This document shows, piece by piece, positions 25,009-33,853 of a stretch of 64,000 bases of DNA (its first letter is position 1; each line of letters starts with the position of its first letter). A program made the translations under genes and the position numbers. The stretch covers positions 5,767,798-5,831,797 of the forward strand of contig NZ_CP036261.1 of assembly GCF_007741475.1 (NCBI RefSeq). The letters are read 5' to 3'. The notes below the pieces were generated by a model. It worked only from the letters and a program-made list of their open reading frames with translations, had not been told where the DNA came from and did no database searches. Source of the stretch: Rosistilla ulvae. GTDB lineage: Bacteria > Planctomycetota > Planctomycetia > Pirellulales > Pirellulaceae.

Positions 25009-26661
25009 ATGAAGATCGTGATCATTGGTGGTGTCGCCGGTGGCGCATCGGCTGCGGCCCGCGCCCGCCGACTGGATGAAAAAGCGGAGATCGTCGTGCT
25101 GGAGCGCGGGGAGCATCCGTCGTTTGCAAACTGCGGCCTTCCCTATTACGTCGGCGGCAAGATTCAGTCGCGCGACAAACTGCTAGTCGCGCCGGTGAAG
25201 ATGCTCCGCGATCGGCTGCGTCTGGACGTTCGCACTCGCAGCGAAGCGATCCGCATCGATCGCGAAGCGCACCAAGTTCAGGTTCGCAATCTCGACACCG
25301 GGCAGGAAACCAGCGAGTCTTACGATAAACTGATCATCGCCACGGGAGCTTCTCCGTTCCGGCCGCCGATCCCGGGCGTTGATGGTTCGCGAGTCCTCGC
25401 ATTGCGCGACTTGAAAGATGCCGATCGGATGCACGCGATGGCGACGTCGGGATCGAAGCGAGCGGTGATCCTAGGCGCGGGATTTATTGGCATCGAGATC
25501 GCAGAGAATTTGGTCCGTCGCGGGATCGCCGTTACGATCCTCGAACTGGCCGACCAGATCCTGCCTCCTTGGGATCGCGAGATGATCGGGCCGATCGACG
25601 CCCACATGCGACAGCAAGGTGTCGACATCCGATTGGGCCTTTCGGTGGAGAGCTTTGAAGAGACGCCGACCGGCCTGCGAGTGCAACTGACCTCGGGCGA
25701 AACCTTGGACGCCGACTTTGCCGCCGTTTGCATCGGCGTTCGTCCCGAGAGCAAACTGGCTGCCGAAGCGGGCATCGTCTGCGGAGCTCGCGGTGGAATC
25801 CAAACGACAGCGAACATGCAGACCAACGATCCGGACATCTACGCCGTGGGAGACGTTGTCGAAGTCGAGTGTTTCGTTTCCAAGACGCCGGTGCAGATAC
25901 CGCTTGCCGGCCCGGCAAACCGGCAGGGACGGATCGCTGCGGATCACATCTACGGGCGCAACTCGAAGTACCGCGGAACGCAAGGGACAGCGATCGTTGG
26001 GGTCTTTGAAAAGACAGCGGCGATGACGGGACTGAGCGAAAAGATTCTGCAGCGGATCGGGACGCCCTACGAAAAAGTCTACATTCACCCCGCCGATCAC
26101 GCGGGCTATTATCCCGGTGCCGAAGGGATGACGTTGAAACTGATCTTCGATCCTAGCACGGGAAAGGTCTTGGGAGCCCAAGGCGTTGGCAGCAAAGGGG
26201 TCGACAAACGGATCGATATCGTCGCGATGGCGATTCAAGCCGGGATGACCGTCGACGATCTGGAAGAGGTCGAACTCTGTTACGCGCCGCAGTACGGACA
26301 CGCCAAAGATCCGATCAACATGGCCGGCTTTGTCGCCTCTGGAGTCGTCCGCGGCGACCAACCGATCGTCCACGCCGACGCGTCGCTTGCCGAATCGCAG
26401 GCGAATCATTTCCTGCTGGATGTTCGCAGCGAAGCCGAGTTTGCGTCGGGCCACATCCCCGCAGCGACCAACGTCCCGCTGGAATCGCTGCGCGAGCGAA
26501 TCGCCGAACTGCCGCGAGATCGCCGAATCATCGCTTATTGCAAAGTTGGCCAACGAGGCTACTTGGCGACGCGGATCTTGATGCAACATGGATTCGACGT
26601 CGCCAACTTAAGCGGCGGGTATACTTCATGGTTGGCCGCGAATCCGTCGCCAACGACCTGA
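25009..26661 (+). CDS. CoA-disulfide reductase/persulfide reductase with rhodanese domain
   Basis: 550-residue FAD enzyme of the CoADR-RHD type, which reduces CoA disulfide, CoA persulfide or polysulfide with NAD(P)H. Start 25009 gives MKIVIIGGVAGGASAAARAR (FAD-binding Gly motif) behind GGAGAAG. The redox centre is Cys42 in SFANCGLPYYVGG. The NAD-binding ILGAGFIGIEIAENL and the FAD-binding IYAVGDVVE motifs are present, and the dimer domain has HPADHAGYYPGAE. The C-terminal rhodanese domain (about 455-545) carries Cys511 in YCKVGQRG. Fusion of both activities lets sulfane sulfur pass between domains. It is followed closely by an exported rhodanese. Confidence 0.92.
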   Translation: MKIVIIGGVAGGASAAARARRLDEKAEIVVLERGEHPSFANCGLPYYVGGKIQSRDKLLVAPVKMLRDRLRLDVRTRSEAIRIDREAHQVQVRNLDTGQETSESYDKLIIATGASPFRPPIPGVDGSRVLALRDLKDADRMHAMATSGSKRAVILGAGFIGIEIAENLVRRGIAVTILELADQILPPWDREMIGPIDAHMRQQGVDIRLGLSVESFEETPTGLRVQLTSGETLDADFAAVCIGVRPESKLAAEAGIVCGARGGIQTTANMQTNDPDIYAVGDVVEVECFVSKTPVQIPLAGPANRQGRIAADHIYGRNSKYRGTQGTAIVGVFEKTAAMTGLSEKILQRIGTPYEKVYIHPADHAGYYPGAEGMTLKLIFDPSTGKVLGAQGVGSKGVDKRIDIVAMAIQAGMTVDDLEEVELCYAPQYGHAKDPINMAGFVASGVVRGDQPIVHADASLAESQANHFLLDVRSEAEFASGHIPAATNVPLESLRERIAELPRDRRIIAYCKVGQRGYLATRILMQHGFDVANLSGGYTSWLAANPSPTT

Positions 26662-26717
26662 CCATGCACGCGACCGTGACATTCAATTCTGCAACCCCAT
26701 CACGCCGTAAGATTCTC

Positions 26718-27254
26718 ATGTATCGAAACTTCATGCCTCTTCTGATTGCCTCGCTGATGTTGCTTGCGTTCGTCGCGCAACCGGCACCAGCTCAATTGGG
26801 CAGCCTGTTTGGGTTCGGCCCCAAAGTGCCGACGATCAGCACCGCCGATCTCAACAAACAACTCGCGGCGCAACGCGATGCGGAAGCGAAAGCCCAAGCC
26901 GCCGGGACCACCGCCCCGGTCCCCGACTTTGTTGTTGTCGACGTCCGCAGCGACGCGGAGGTCAACGTCTCGGTGATCCCCGGCGCGATCACCAAGGCGG
27001 AATTCGAAAAGAACCAGCAACAATATCAAGGCCGCACCGTGATCGCCTACTGCACCGTCGGCGGCCGCAGCGGCAAATACGCGGCACAACTGGCGAAGGA
27101 CGGCGTCGACGTGAAGAACTACAAGGGCAGCATCCTGAAGTGGGTCGACGCCAAGCTGCCGCTGGTCACGTTGGAAGGTCAACCGACCAACCGCGTCCAC
27201 ACCTACAGCGACCGATATAGTGTTCCCGCGGAATACGAACAGGTGACCAAGTGA
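26718..27254 (+). CDS. Exported single-domain rhodanese
   Basis: 178 residues. Start 26718 yields a signal peptide (MYRNFMPLLIASLMLLAFVA...APAQ). The rhodanese domain spans about 40-165, with VVVDVRSDAEVNVSVIPGAI and an active-site loop YCTVGGRSG (Cys112). It is the third rhodanese domain in 3 kb, and the only one with an export signal, so sulfur transfer is provided in cytoplasm, membrane and envelope. Its stop overlaps the next start by four bases (GTGA), so it is translationally coupled to the FAD oxidoreductase. Confidence 0.9.
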   Translation: MYRNFMPLLIASLMLLAFVAQPAPAQLGSLFGFGPKVPTISTADLNKQLAAQRDAEAKAQAAGTTAPVPDFVVVDVRSDAEVNVSVIPGAITKAEFEKNQQQYQGRTVIAYCTVGGRSGKYAAQLAKDGVDVKNYKGSILKWVDAKLPLVTLEGQPTNRVHTYSDRYSVPAEYEQVTK

Positions 27255-28402
27255 GCCCGAAGCTCGACGAAGCGGCAACTAAGAACATCGTGCTGCTGGG
27301 GATGGGGCATACGAATGCCGATATCGCCCATCGCTGGCAGGAGGATCCGATTCCGGGCTGCCGTTTGATCTGCATCAGCAAATTTCCGACGGCGACCTAC
27401 TCGGGAATGCTGCCGGGAACGCTAGGCCGACAATTCGGCGACGATGAGATGCGGATCGACCTTGCCAGCCTGGCCGATCGCGCCGGGGCCGACTTTATCC
27501 TGGCCGATACCAGCGGGCTCGATCTCGCTGCCGGCATGATCCACTTTCACGATCACCCATCGATTCCCTTCGACCTGCTCTCGATCGGCGTCGGTTCGAT
27601 GCCGGCCGGCTGGGCTGAATATTCGGCTTCGCCCCTGATGGTCCCGATCAAACCGATGCAGACGTTTCTCCAGCGTCTGGACACGCGACTGCAGACCGCC
27701 TCGCGAACCGCCGGCGGACCGATGCGCGTTGCCATCGTTGGCGGGGGCGTCGCCAGCGTCGAGATCGCATGCTGCTTGCAAGCGCGGGCTGCCAAGAGCG
27801 ACGCAAAGCACACCTTGGCGATCGAGATATTCACCAGCAGCGAGCACGTCGCCGATGGGATGACGTCGCGCAGCATCCGCCGCATCGAGCGCCTGTTGGA
27901 ACGACGCGGGATTACCGTTCAACGGTCACGCCGCGTCGTTGAGGTCGGCGAGACCGATCTAGCGACCGACGACGGCCAACGCCACGCTGCCGATTGCGTG
28001 ATCTGGGCGACCGGCGCTGCAGCTCCGCCGGTGTTGCAGCAGCTCGGCTTGCAGACCGACGACCGCGGATTCATCGCCACCGCGGCGACGCTCCAATCGT
28101 TGACCGATCCGCGAATCTTTGCCGTCGGCGACGCGGGGACGATCGTCGCTTCGCCGGCTCCCAAAGCGGGAGTCTATGCGGTTCGGCAGTGCCCCGTGTT
28201 ATGGGACAACTTAAATGCGACGATCGCTGGCCAGCCGCTGCATAAATTCGATCCACAATCCGATTTCCTGAAGATCCTCAATACCGGCGACGGCAAGGCG
28301 CTGTTGGAGTTCGGTCGCTGGACCGCCCACAGCCGTTGGTGTTGGTGGTTGAAAACATGGATCGATCGGCGGTTCGTGCAAAAATTCCAACGCCCCAAAT
28401 AA
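27251..28402 (+). CDS. FAD/NAD(P) oxidoreductase, SelD-N-terminus/NDH2-SQR type
   Basis: 383 residues, GTG start overlapping the rhodanese stop. It resembles the pyridine nucleotide-disulfide oxidoreductase domain that in other bacteria is fused to selenide-water dikinase (VLLGMGHTNADIAHRW, ATYSGMLPGTLG, DLASLADRAGADF) and more distantly type II NADH dehydrogenases and sulfide:quinone reductases. Further motifs: VAIVGGGVASVEIAC for nucleotide binding and FAVGDAGTI for FAD. No SelD domain follows. Coupling to rhodanese suggests it oxidises a reduced sulfur compound or returns electrons to the quinone pool; this is inferred. Confidence 0.82.
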   Translation: MSPKLDEAATKNIVLLGMGHTNADIAHRWQEDPIPGCRLICISKFPTATYSGMLPGTLGRQFGDDEMRIDLASLADRAGADFILADTSGLDLAAGMIHFHDHPSIPFDLLSIGVGSMPAGWAEYSASPLMVPIKPMQTFLQRLDTRLQTASRTAGGPMRVAIVGGGVASVEIACCLQARAAKSDAKHTLAIEIFTSSEHVADGMTSRSIRRIERLLERRGITVQRSRRVVEVGETDLATDDGQRHAADCVIWATGAAAPPVLQQLGLQTDDRGFIATAATLQSLTDPRIFAVGDAGTIVASPAPKAGVYAVRQCPVLWDNLNATIAGQPLHKFDPQSDFLKILNTGDGKALLEFGRWTAHSRWCWWLKTWIDRRFVQKFQRPK

Positions 28403-28573
28403 CGTTTACGCGTGTTGGTTTGCAAACGCTTGGCGGCGTGGCGTTACCAACTTCACACGCGACGAATTCGCCAGTTGCAAAGCCTTGGGCCCGCCCCGGC
28501 GATCGCATATGCTAAACCTATTGGCAATCCACAGACTTTTCCCCTTAATCTATCGCAACGAAGGTTACCCAAA

Positions 28574-29062
28574 ATGACTCGAGTCGAAACGTTGAAGAAT
28601 CTACAGACAGCTCTTTCGATGGAACTGACAGCGACGCATCAGTACCAATTGCACGCGGGCGTCCTGGACGATTGGGGCATGGACCGCTTGGCGACAAAGA
28701 TGCGTCAAGAGATGCAAGAGGAGATCGGGCACTCGGACGAATACTTGGCCCGCATCCTGTTTTTGAACGGCGAACCCGAACTGGCCTTGCAGAAGACTCC
28801 GGTTGTTGCCCATTCGCTCAACGAGATGTTCGAATTGGACCTGGCCGATGAACGCGAGGCGATCGCTTTTTATTCGGCCGCGGCCCAGAAGGCTGCCGAA
28901 GAAGGGGACCTCGGTTCGCGGATGCTGTTCGAGCGAATCGCGTTGGACGAAGAGGGGCACATCGGCTGGCTCGAACTGCAATTGAGCCTGCTGGACCGAA
29001 TGGGCGAACCGGCTTACATCGCGAAGCACATGTCGGTCGAAGGCGAAGACGAAAACCACTGA
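28574..29062 (+). CDS. Bacterioferritin-like protein lacking the haem Met
   Basis: 162-residue four-helix ferritin-like protein. The start is 28574; a longer frame to 28412 is not supported. It aligns well with bacterioferritin: ALSMELTATHQYQLHAG, HSDEYLARILFLNGEP, DLADEREAIAFY, DEEGHIGWLELQLSLLD. Ferroxidase ligands are present (Glu17, Glu50, His53 and later Glu/His). The residue equal to the haem-ligand Met52 of E. coli Bfr is Ile51 (EEIGH instead of DEMKH), so haem bridging between subunits is unlikely. It stores or detoxifies iron; placement after the sulfur module is suggestive of Fe-S stress but may be chance. Confidence 0.88.
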   Translation: MTRVETLKNLQTALSMELTATHQYQLHAGVLDDWGMDRLATKMRQEMQEEIGHSDEYLARILFLNGEPELALQKTPVVAHSLNEMFELDLADEREAIAFYSAAAQKAAEEGDLGSRMLFERIALDEEGHIGWLELQLSLLDRMGEPAYIAKHMSVEGEDENH

Positions 29063-29102
29063 TGCCGCACGCCGATTCGGCGGCAAGCGATGCCGCTTGC
29101 CA

Positions 29103-29372
29103 TCAGTGCTTGATTTGAAACGGGGCCAACTGCCCCGTGGCAGCTTGCCAAGCGACGCTCTTGTCGCGGATGTTCCCCGACATCGAAAAATCGATCCGGC
29201 GAAGCAGTTCTTTTAAGTCGCCAACGCTTCCTTCGGCGACCATCTGCACCCGGCGGTCGGGCAAGTTTTGCACCCAACCGGTCACGACCAGACCATCGGC
29301 TTGCTCGCAGGCGTTGTAGCGAAAGCCGACGCCTTGGACGTGACCGCGGTAAAAGACTTCGATTCGTTCCAT
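29103..29372 (-). CDS. Acylphosphatase
   Basis: 89-residue small enzyme hydrolysing acyl phosphates. Start 29372; the open frame further upstream overlaps the phosphatase gene. The signature GHVQGVGFRY contains catalytic Arg18, and GWVQNLPD supplies catalytic Asn36. It follows the FHA-GAF-phosphatase by 32 bases on the same strand, probably one transcript. Convergent with the bacterioferritin, with a small GGCAAGC/GCTTGCC hairpin in between (29082-29101). Confidence 0.9.
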   Translation of the reverse strand: MERIEVFYRGHVQGVGFRYNACEQADGLVVTGWVQNLPDRRVQMVAEGSVGDLKELLRRIDFSMSGNIRDKSVAWQAATGQLAPFQIKH

Positions 29373-29404
29373 CGTGCGACTGGGCCAGGAAGACTGGCTG
29401 GGCT

Positions 29405-31108
29405 CTACGTTTTGTTGCGTCCTAAGATCACGATACACATGTCGTCGAACTGGGGCGCGTTGCCCGCGAAATCCGAGATCTCGGCAAGAATCCGCTCGCC
29501 GATCACCTCGGGCTTGCCACCAGCAAGGACTGCCGCGCGAACGCGTTCCATGCCAAATTCTTCGTCGTTGATATCCATCGCTTCGTTGATGCCATCGGTG
29601 TACAGCACCGCCAAATCCCCTGGCTTGATCGGAACCGTGATCCGTTCGTATTCGAAGCCGTCCATGACGGCGATCGGAACGCCCGATTCCTCTTCCCCCG
29701 GTTCGCTCAACTTACCATCGGGGGAGAGAACGATCGGCGGCATGTGCCCCGCGTTGACGATCGTCATCGTGTGCTCCTTGGGATCCAGCACAAGCAACAG
29801 GAAAGTGACAAACTGCTCGACCGGCAGCGAGCACATTCGCTCGTTCAGTTTATCGATGGCTTTCGCAGGATCGGGTTCGCTGGCCAGACAGAACCGCGTT
29901 TCGGCCGACAGTTTCGCCATGTACATCGCCGCAGCGACGCCGTGGCCGACGACATCGGCAACGATGATCCCAACGCGTCCTTCACCGAGGTCGACGTAAT
30001 CGAAGTAGTCGCCGCCGATGTGATGCGCGGCGCGATAGAAGCTGTGAAATTCGTAGCCCTCGACATCCGGCGGAGACATCGGCAGGAAGGCGTGTTGAAC
30101 ATCGTTGGCCAACCGCAGATCCTGTTCGACAGCCTGCTGTTGGAGCGCGTTTTCATGCATCTTGGCATTGTGAATCGCCACGCCGGCTTGGGTTGCGACC
30201 GACGAGAGCAGATCGATATCGATCGCGTTGAAGCGATTCTTCTGATCCATCGTGTCGATCTGCAAAGCGCCAAAAGCCTTGCCATTGCTGTCGATCAACG
30301 GAGCGCAGATCATCGAGCGGATGCGGAAGTCGGCGATCGATTCGCTCATCTCAAAGCGTTCATCGCTGGCGGCGTCCAAGGAGATCATCGGTGTCCCCTC
30401 GTTCATCACCTGGCGGATGATCGTGCGACTGATCCGCACGGTTCCCTCTTCCGACTTGCTGCGATTTTGGGCCCACCGGGGCACCAATTTGCCATCGGGT
30501 GTTTCGAGCACGATGAAGCCGCGGTCGGCTTGGGGGAAGATCCGGAACAGACTCTCCAACGTCGCCGGCAGGACCTCGTCCAACACCAATTGCCCGCCCA
30601 AGGAGCGCGAGATGTCGAGCAACGCGCGCAGCTTGGCATCAGTCCCCGCATCGAGCCGGACGACGCCGCTGCTGTCCTTCTGGACTTCGACCTGGCCGCT
30701 GGAAGATTCGAGATCAGCGTCGGACCCGTCGTCGTCGACAAGGACCACGCCAAAACCGCTGCCACCGGAATCGTTCAACAGGCCGGTCGACGATTCGGGC
30801 CCCATGAAGCCGGGCTGCTCGCCGGTGTGAAAACTGAACTCGACCTCGCAGATCCGGATCTGATCTCCCTCGCGGAGCGTATGCAGCCCGCTGATCAGTT
30901 GTCCATTCACAAACGTGCCGTTGCGGCTCTTGAGATCTTCCAACTGGATCGCATCGTCCGACCGCACGATCTTCGCGTGATGGCGGCTGACCGCCCCAAC
31001 TTCGACAACCACTTTGCATTCGGGATGGCGACCGATGATGATTTCGCCTGGCGGAATCTCGTGTCGTGCCCCTTTGGAGGGCCCCGAAATTGTACTTAAG
31101 AACGCCAT
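29405..31108 (-). CDS. FHA-GAF-PP2C (SpoIIE-type) phosphatase
   Basis: 567-residue signalling phosphatase. The N-terminal FHA domain (about 1-95) shows IIGRHPEC, VSRHHAKI and SRNGTFVNG, the residues that hold phosphothreonine. An acidic linker leads to a GAF sensor domain (about 165-325, SICAPLIDSNGKAFGALQID). The C-terminal PP2C/SpoIIE catalytic domain (about 345-560) has GGDYFDYVD, IIVADVVGHGVAAAM and VLYTDGINEA with metal-binding Asp residues. Such proteins dephosphorylate anti-sigma antagonists or other regulators. No anti-sigma partner gene is adjacent; acylphosphatase follows. Confidence 0.93.
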   Translation of the reverse strand: MAFLSTISGPSKGARHEIPPGEIIIGRHPECKVVVEVGAVSRHHAKIVRSDDAIQLEDLKSRNGTFVNGQLISGLHTLREGDQIRICEVEFSFHTGEQPGFMGPESSTGLLNDSGGSGFGVVLVDDDGSDADLESSSGQVEVQKDSSGVVRLDAGTDAKLRALLDISRSLGGQLVLDEVLPATLESLFRIFPQADRGFIVLETPDGKLVPRWAQNRSKSEEGTVRISRTIIRQVMNEGTPMISLDAASDERFEMSESIADFRIRSMICAPLIDSNGKAFGALQIDTMDQKNRFNAIDIDLLSSVATQAGVAIHNAKMHENALQQQAVEQDLRLANDVQHAFLPMSPPDVEGYEFHSFYRAAHHIGGDYFDYVDLGEGRVGIIVADVVGHGVAAAMYMAKLSAETRFCLASEPDPAKAIDKLNERMCSLPVEQFVTFLLLVLDPKEHTMTIVNAGHMPPIVLSPDGKLSEPGEEESGVPIAVMDGFEYERITVPIKPGDLAVLYTDGINEAMDINDEEFGMERVRAAVLAGGKPEVIGERILAEISDFAGNAPQFDDMCIVILGRNKT

Positions 31109-31206
31109 GAATGCTCCGACGCTGAAATGCGAACATAAAACGACCGCATTTTAGTCGTTGGCGATCGGCGACGCACCTGGGCAATTGGGAATCGAGTCTC
31201 TGCGGC

Positions 31207-32025
31207 TCAAGATTCCGCTGGCGTGCGAACCAGGGCACTCATCGCTTGGAACGAATGCTCCAACATCTGGTCGTAATCGAGGTGCTCGATCGACTCGCCA
31301 ATCAATTCCAGCTCAAAGCTGCCGTCGTAGCCGGCGTCTTCGAAGCATTCGACGATCGCGGCGAGGTTTTGTTTCCCCTGGCCCAACAACAATCGGTCCT
31401 GTTCGCCCATCGGTACGTGAGCGGCATCGCCCAGCTGAACCAAACGCACCAAAGGAGCGACATCGGGCAACCATTGGAACAGGTTGGGGTCGTGCCCCAG
31501 ATGATACGAATCGAAGACCAATCCCAAACCGGGCCAACTGATCTCGCCGATCGCATCGATCGTGTTTTGGATGTTGTTCAGGAAACAGCCCTGGGTTCCA
31601 GCACCGAGATGCATCGGTTCGAGAGCCACGTCCAAGTGCAACGCCGCGGCCGCTTCACAGACTTCGGTGAGCGCTTGACGCAGCAGGCGTCGCGAATGTG
31701 ATCCGGTGTGGTTGTTGCGATCGCCCGAGACGACGATCAAACATTCGGCACCCAATTGAGCCGCGAGATCGACGGCATCCAACGCGTCGTGGATGCTGTC
31801 GTTGAAACTTCGCCCGTCGCCGCCGGTGAAGCCGCCGGCCCAACCGACCGACGAGACGCGGAGCCCGTTTTCTTGAATCAGCTCGGCCCCTTTTTCGGTG
31901 CCGTATTCAGCCAACTTGGCCCGCCAGATGCCGATCGAATCGAATCCGTGCTTCGCATATGCGAAGACATCTTCTTCAAACGACCAGCGGTAGGTCGACA
32001 ACTCATTGACGGAAAGTTTAGGCAT
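31207..32025 (-). CDS. Sugar phosphate isomerase/epimerase-like TIM barrel
   Basis: 272-residue protein of the xylose isomerase-like/AP endonuclease 2 superfamily. Start 32025 (MPKLSVNELSTYRWSFEEDV) is preferred to the frame start at 32151. Typical pattern: HGFDSIGIWRAKL, CLIVVSGDRN, VALEPMH with a metal-binding Glu, VFDSYHLGHDPN, VQLGDA and SFELELIGE. Members epimerise or isomerise sugars or inositols using a divalent metal. No pathway neighbours are present, so substrate is open. Divergent from the SUI1-like gene. Confidence 0.85.
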   Translation of the reverse strand: MPKLSVNELSTYRWSFEEDVFAYAKHGFDSIGIWRAKLAEYGTEKGAELIQENGLRVSSVGWAGGFTGGDGRSFNDSIHDALDAVDLAAQLGAECLIVVSGDRNNHTGSHSRRLLRQALTEVCEAAAALHLDVALEPMHLGAGTQGCFLNNIQNTIDAIGEISWPGLGLVFDSYHLGHDPNLFQWLPDVAPLVRLVQLGDAAHVPMGEQDRLLLGQGKQNLAAIVECFEDAGYDGSFELELIGESIEHLDYDQMLEHSFQAMSALVRTPAES

Positions 32026-32307
32026 AATTTCGTCGTGTCGCTGAGGCGGCGTATGTGTTGTGAAGTTCCGAAGATCTTTACATTCGTGCGGCGGACAGTA
32101 TGCCGGGGAATGAATATCTTGTAAAGAAACATCTGGCATTGAATCGGGCAACGACGAAAAATAACGACTTCGTTGTTTCGATGATATTGCAATTTGCAGG
32201 ACCCCTTGAAATTGCTATCGCTCGAAATTCTTCGAGTTTGTTTTCCCAATATCGGGGATGCAATCGCAAGCTTCCCACCCAATCACGAACCGAAAGTTAC
32301 CGCGCCG

Positions 32308-32649
32308 ATGAGACTCTTCGCAGGCACACCCTTCGACATCCCACCGACATGCGATCGCTGCGGTGCACTCGAACAAGATTGCAAATGCCCACCGTTGCCA
32401 CCACCCAAACTCGATCCACAAAAACAGACCGCGCGGCTGATGACCGAAAAACGCAAACGCGGCAAAGTGGTCACGCTGGTTAAAGGCTTGCCCGCCGAAG
32501 GGAACGATCTGCCCGCACTGCTAACGCAGCTCAAGTCGCGATGCGGCGCAGGGGGCACGATCAAAGAGGATCACTTGGAGATCCAAGGCGATCACCTGGA
32601 AACCGTCCGCAGCGTGCTGAGTGAAATCGGCTACCGCACCAAGGGATGA
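32308..32649 (+). CDS. SUI1/eIF1-like translation factor (YciH)
   Basis: 113 residues. ATG 32308 gives MRLFAGTPFDIPP; an upstream start at 32194 would add unrelated sequence. An N-terminal Cys cluster (CDRCGALEQDCKC) may bind zinc. A Pro/Lys linker is followed by the SUI1 fold: RGKVVTLVKGLPAEG, LLTQLKSRCGAGGTIKEDHLEIQGDH and VLSEIGYRTKG. Bacterial YciH proteins tune start-codon selection on the small subunit. Confidence 0.9.
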   Translation: MRLFAGTPFDIPPTCDRCGALEQDCKCPPLPPPKLDPQKQTARLMTEKRKRGKVVTLVKGLPAEGNDLPALLTQLKSRCGAGGTIKEDHLEIQGDHLETVRSVLSEIGYRTKG

Positions 32650-32727
32650 TCGACGCTGCGGATCAAGCGTTTCCATCGCGAGACCACTTCGTCGTCGCGA
32701 GTCTGGTTTTGCGAAAGCCCGATCGAC

Positions 32728-33846
32728 TCATGGCGTCGGATCGACGACGACCTTCAACGTCGCAACGCTGACCTGTTCCGACGTTGGCTGCCAATCTTCG
32801 ATGAACCGCCACTGACCACCTTGCAATCCCGAATCGGTCGCGATCAACAAGCTCTTGGGAATCGATTCATCCAGCACCGCCGGCTGCGCTGCGGCGGCGA
32901 TCGCGATACTCTCCTGATCCACATCCAAGAGCGCGACGAACAGCTTCCGCTGCTGGCCCTGCTTTTCGATCGTGAACGGAAAATGAGGCTCTTCCCCGCG
33001 AGTCGCCTTCCATCCTTGCGCATCGATCGCTTGCTGCACGTCGACCAATTCGACATCCAACCCAACCGAAGGATCCAACGCCAACGATCGCATCGCCAAA
33101 ACGATCTCTTGGGATACGATCTCATGATCCATCTGCGATGCCTGCTGCAGGCTCTCGCGAGCCTCATTCGTCTTGCCCAATCGAGCCAACGCCATACCGC
33201 GATTGAGCCAGCCGCGGGAATTCGAATCGTCCAATCCCAGCGATTTGTCGTAATCGGCGATCGCCACCGCATATTGCTTCTGTTCCAAGTGTAGATTGCC
33301 ACGCATGAAGTAGCCTTGCGCGTCGGGGCTCAATTGAATCGCGCGGTCGAAATCGTCCATCGCCGCTGCAAAATCACCGGTATCGTGATAGGCGAGGCCG
33401 CGGTTTTTGAACCCTAAAACAAACTTTGGCGATTGCTTCAAGACGTGCGTAAAGTCGGCGATCGCGGCTTCGAAGCGGCCGTTCTGCGCGTGCAACACGG
33501 CGCGATTGTTGTACGCTTCGACGTAGCCCGGGTTGGCAGCGATCGCGGCATCATAATCGCTTAACGCTCGCTCGCCGTCACCGGTTCGCTCGTGCGCCAA
33601 ACCGCGCAGATAAAGGGCTTGAGCATTTGCCGGCTGCGATTCGATCAACTGATCAAAGACGCTAATCGCTTCGGCCGGCCGCTGCGCATCGGACAGGTAT
33701 TGGCCGCGCTGCAACAGCTCGGCTGGTGAGAGTCTCCCGCCATCACACCCCAGCGTGACAAGGATCGATGTCGCAGCCAAAACGGCGGCGAACCAAGCAC
33801 CAAAACGATGCCGTGGACGAGGGGGACGCGGGCGAGATCCAATCAT
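32728..33846 (-). CDS. TPR lipoprotein
   Basis: 372 residues. Start 33846 gives a basic N-terminus and hydrophobic leader ending LVTLGC, a lipobox. Six or more TPR units follow (AISVFDQLIESQPANAQALY, ALSDYDAAIAANPGYVEAYN, AIADFTHVLKQSPKFVLGF, AMDDFDRAIQLSP, AIADYDKSLGLDDSNSRGWL), then a C-terminal beta-rich domain (KLFVALLDVDQESIAI). It is the third gene of a minus-strand operon, 7 bases after the HTTM protein, and probably scaffolds a complex at the membrane. Confidence 0.87.
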   Translation of the reverse strand: MIGSRPRPPRPRHRFGAWFAAVLAATSILVTLGCDGGRLSPAELLQRGQYLSDAQRPAEAISVFDQLIESQPANAQALYLRGLAHERTGDGERALSDYDAAIAANPGYVEAYNNRAVLHAQNGRFEAAIADFTHVLKQSPKFVLGFKNRGLAYHDTGDFAAAMDDFDRAIQLSPDAQGYFMRGNLHLEQKQYAVAIADYDKSLGLDDSNSRGWLNRGMALARLGKTNEARESLQQASQMDHEIVSQEIVLAMRSLALDPSVGLDVELVDVQQAIDAQGWKATRGEEPHFPFTIEKQGQQRKLFVALLDVDQESIAIAAAAQPAVLDESIPKSLLIATDSGLQGGQWRFIEDWQPTSEQVSVATLKVVVDPTP

Positions 33847-33853
33847 AGTGTCG

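Noticed and set aside
27251-28402. Selenide-water dikinase (selD)
   Set aside because: Only the oxidoreductase domain is present; the frame stops without a SelD kinase domain and the next gene is a bacterioferritin.
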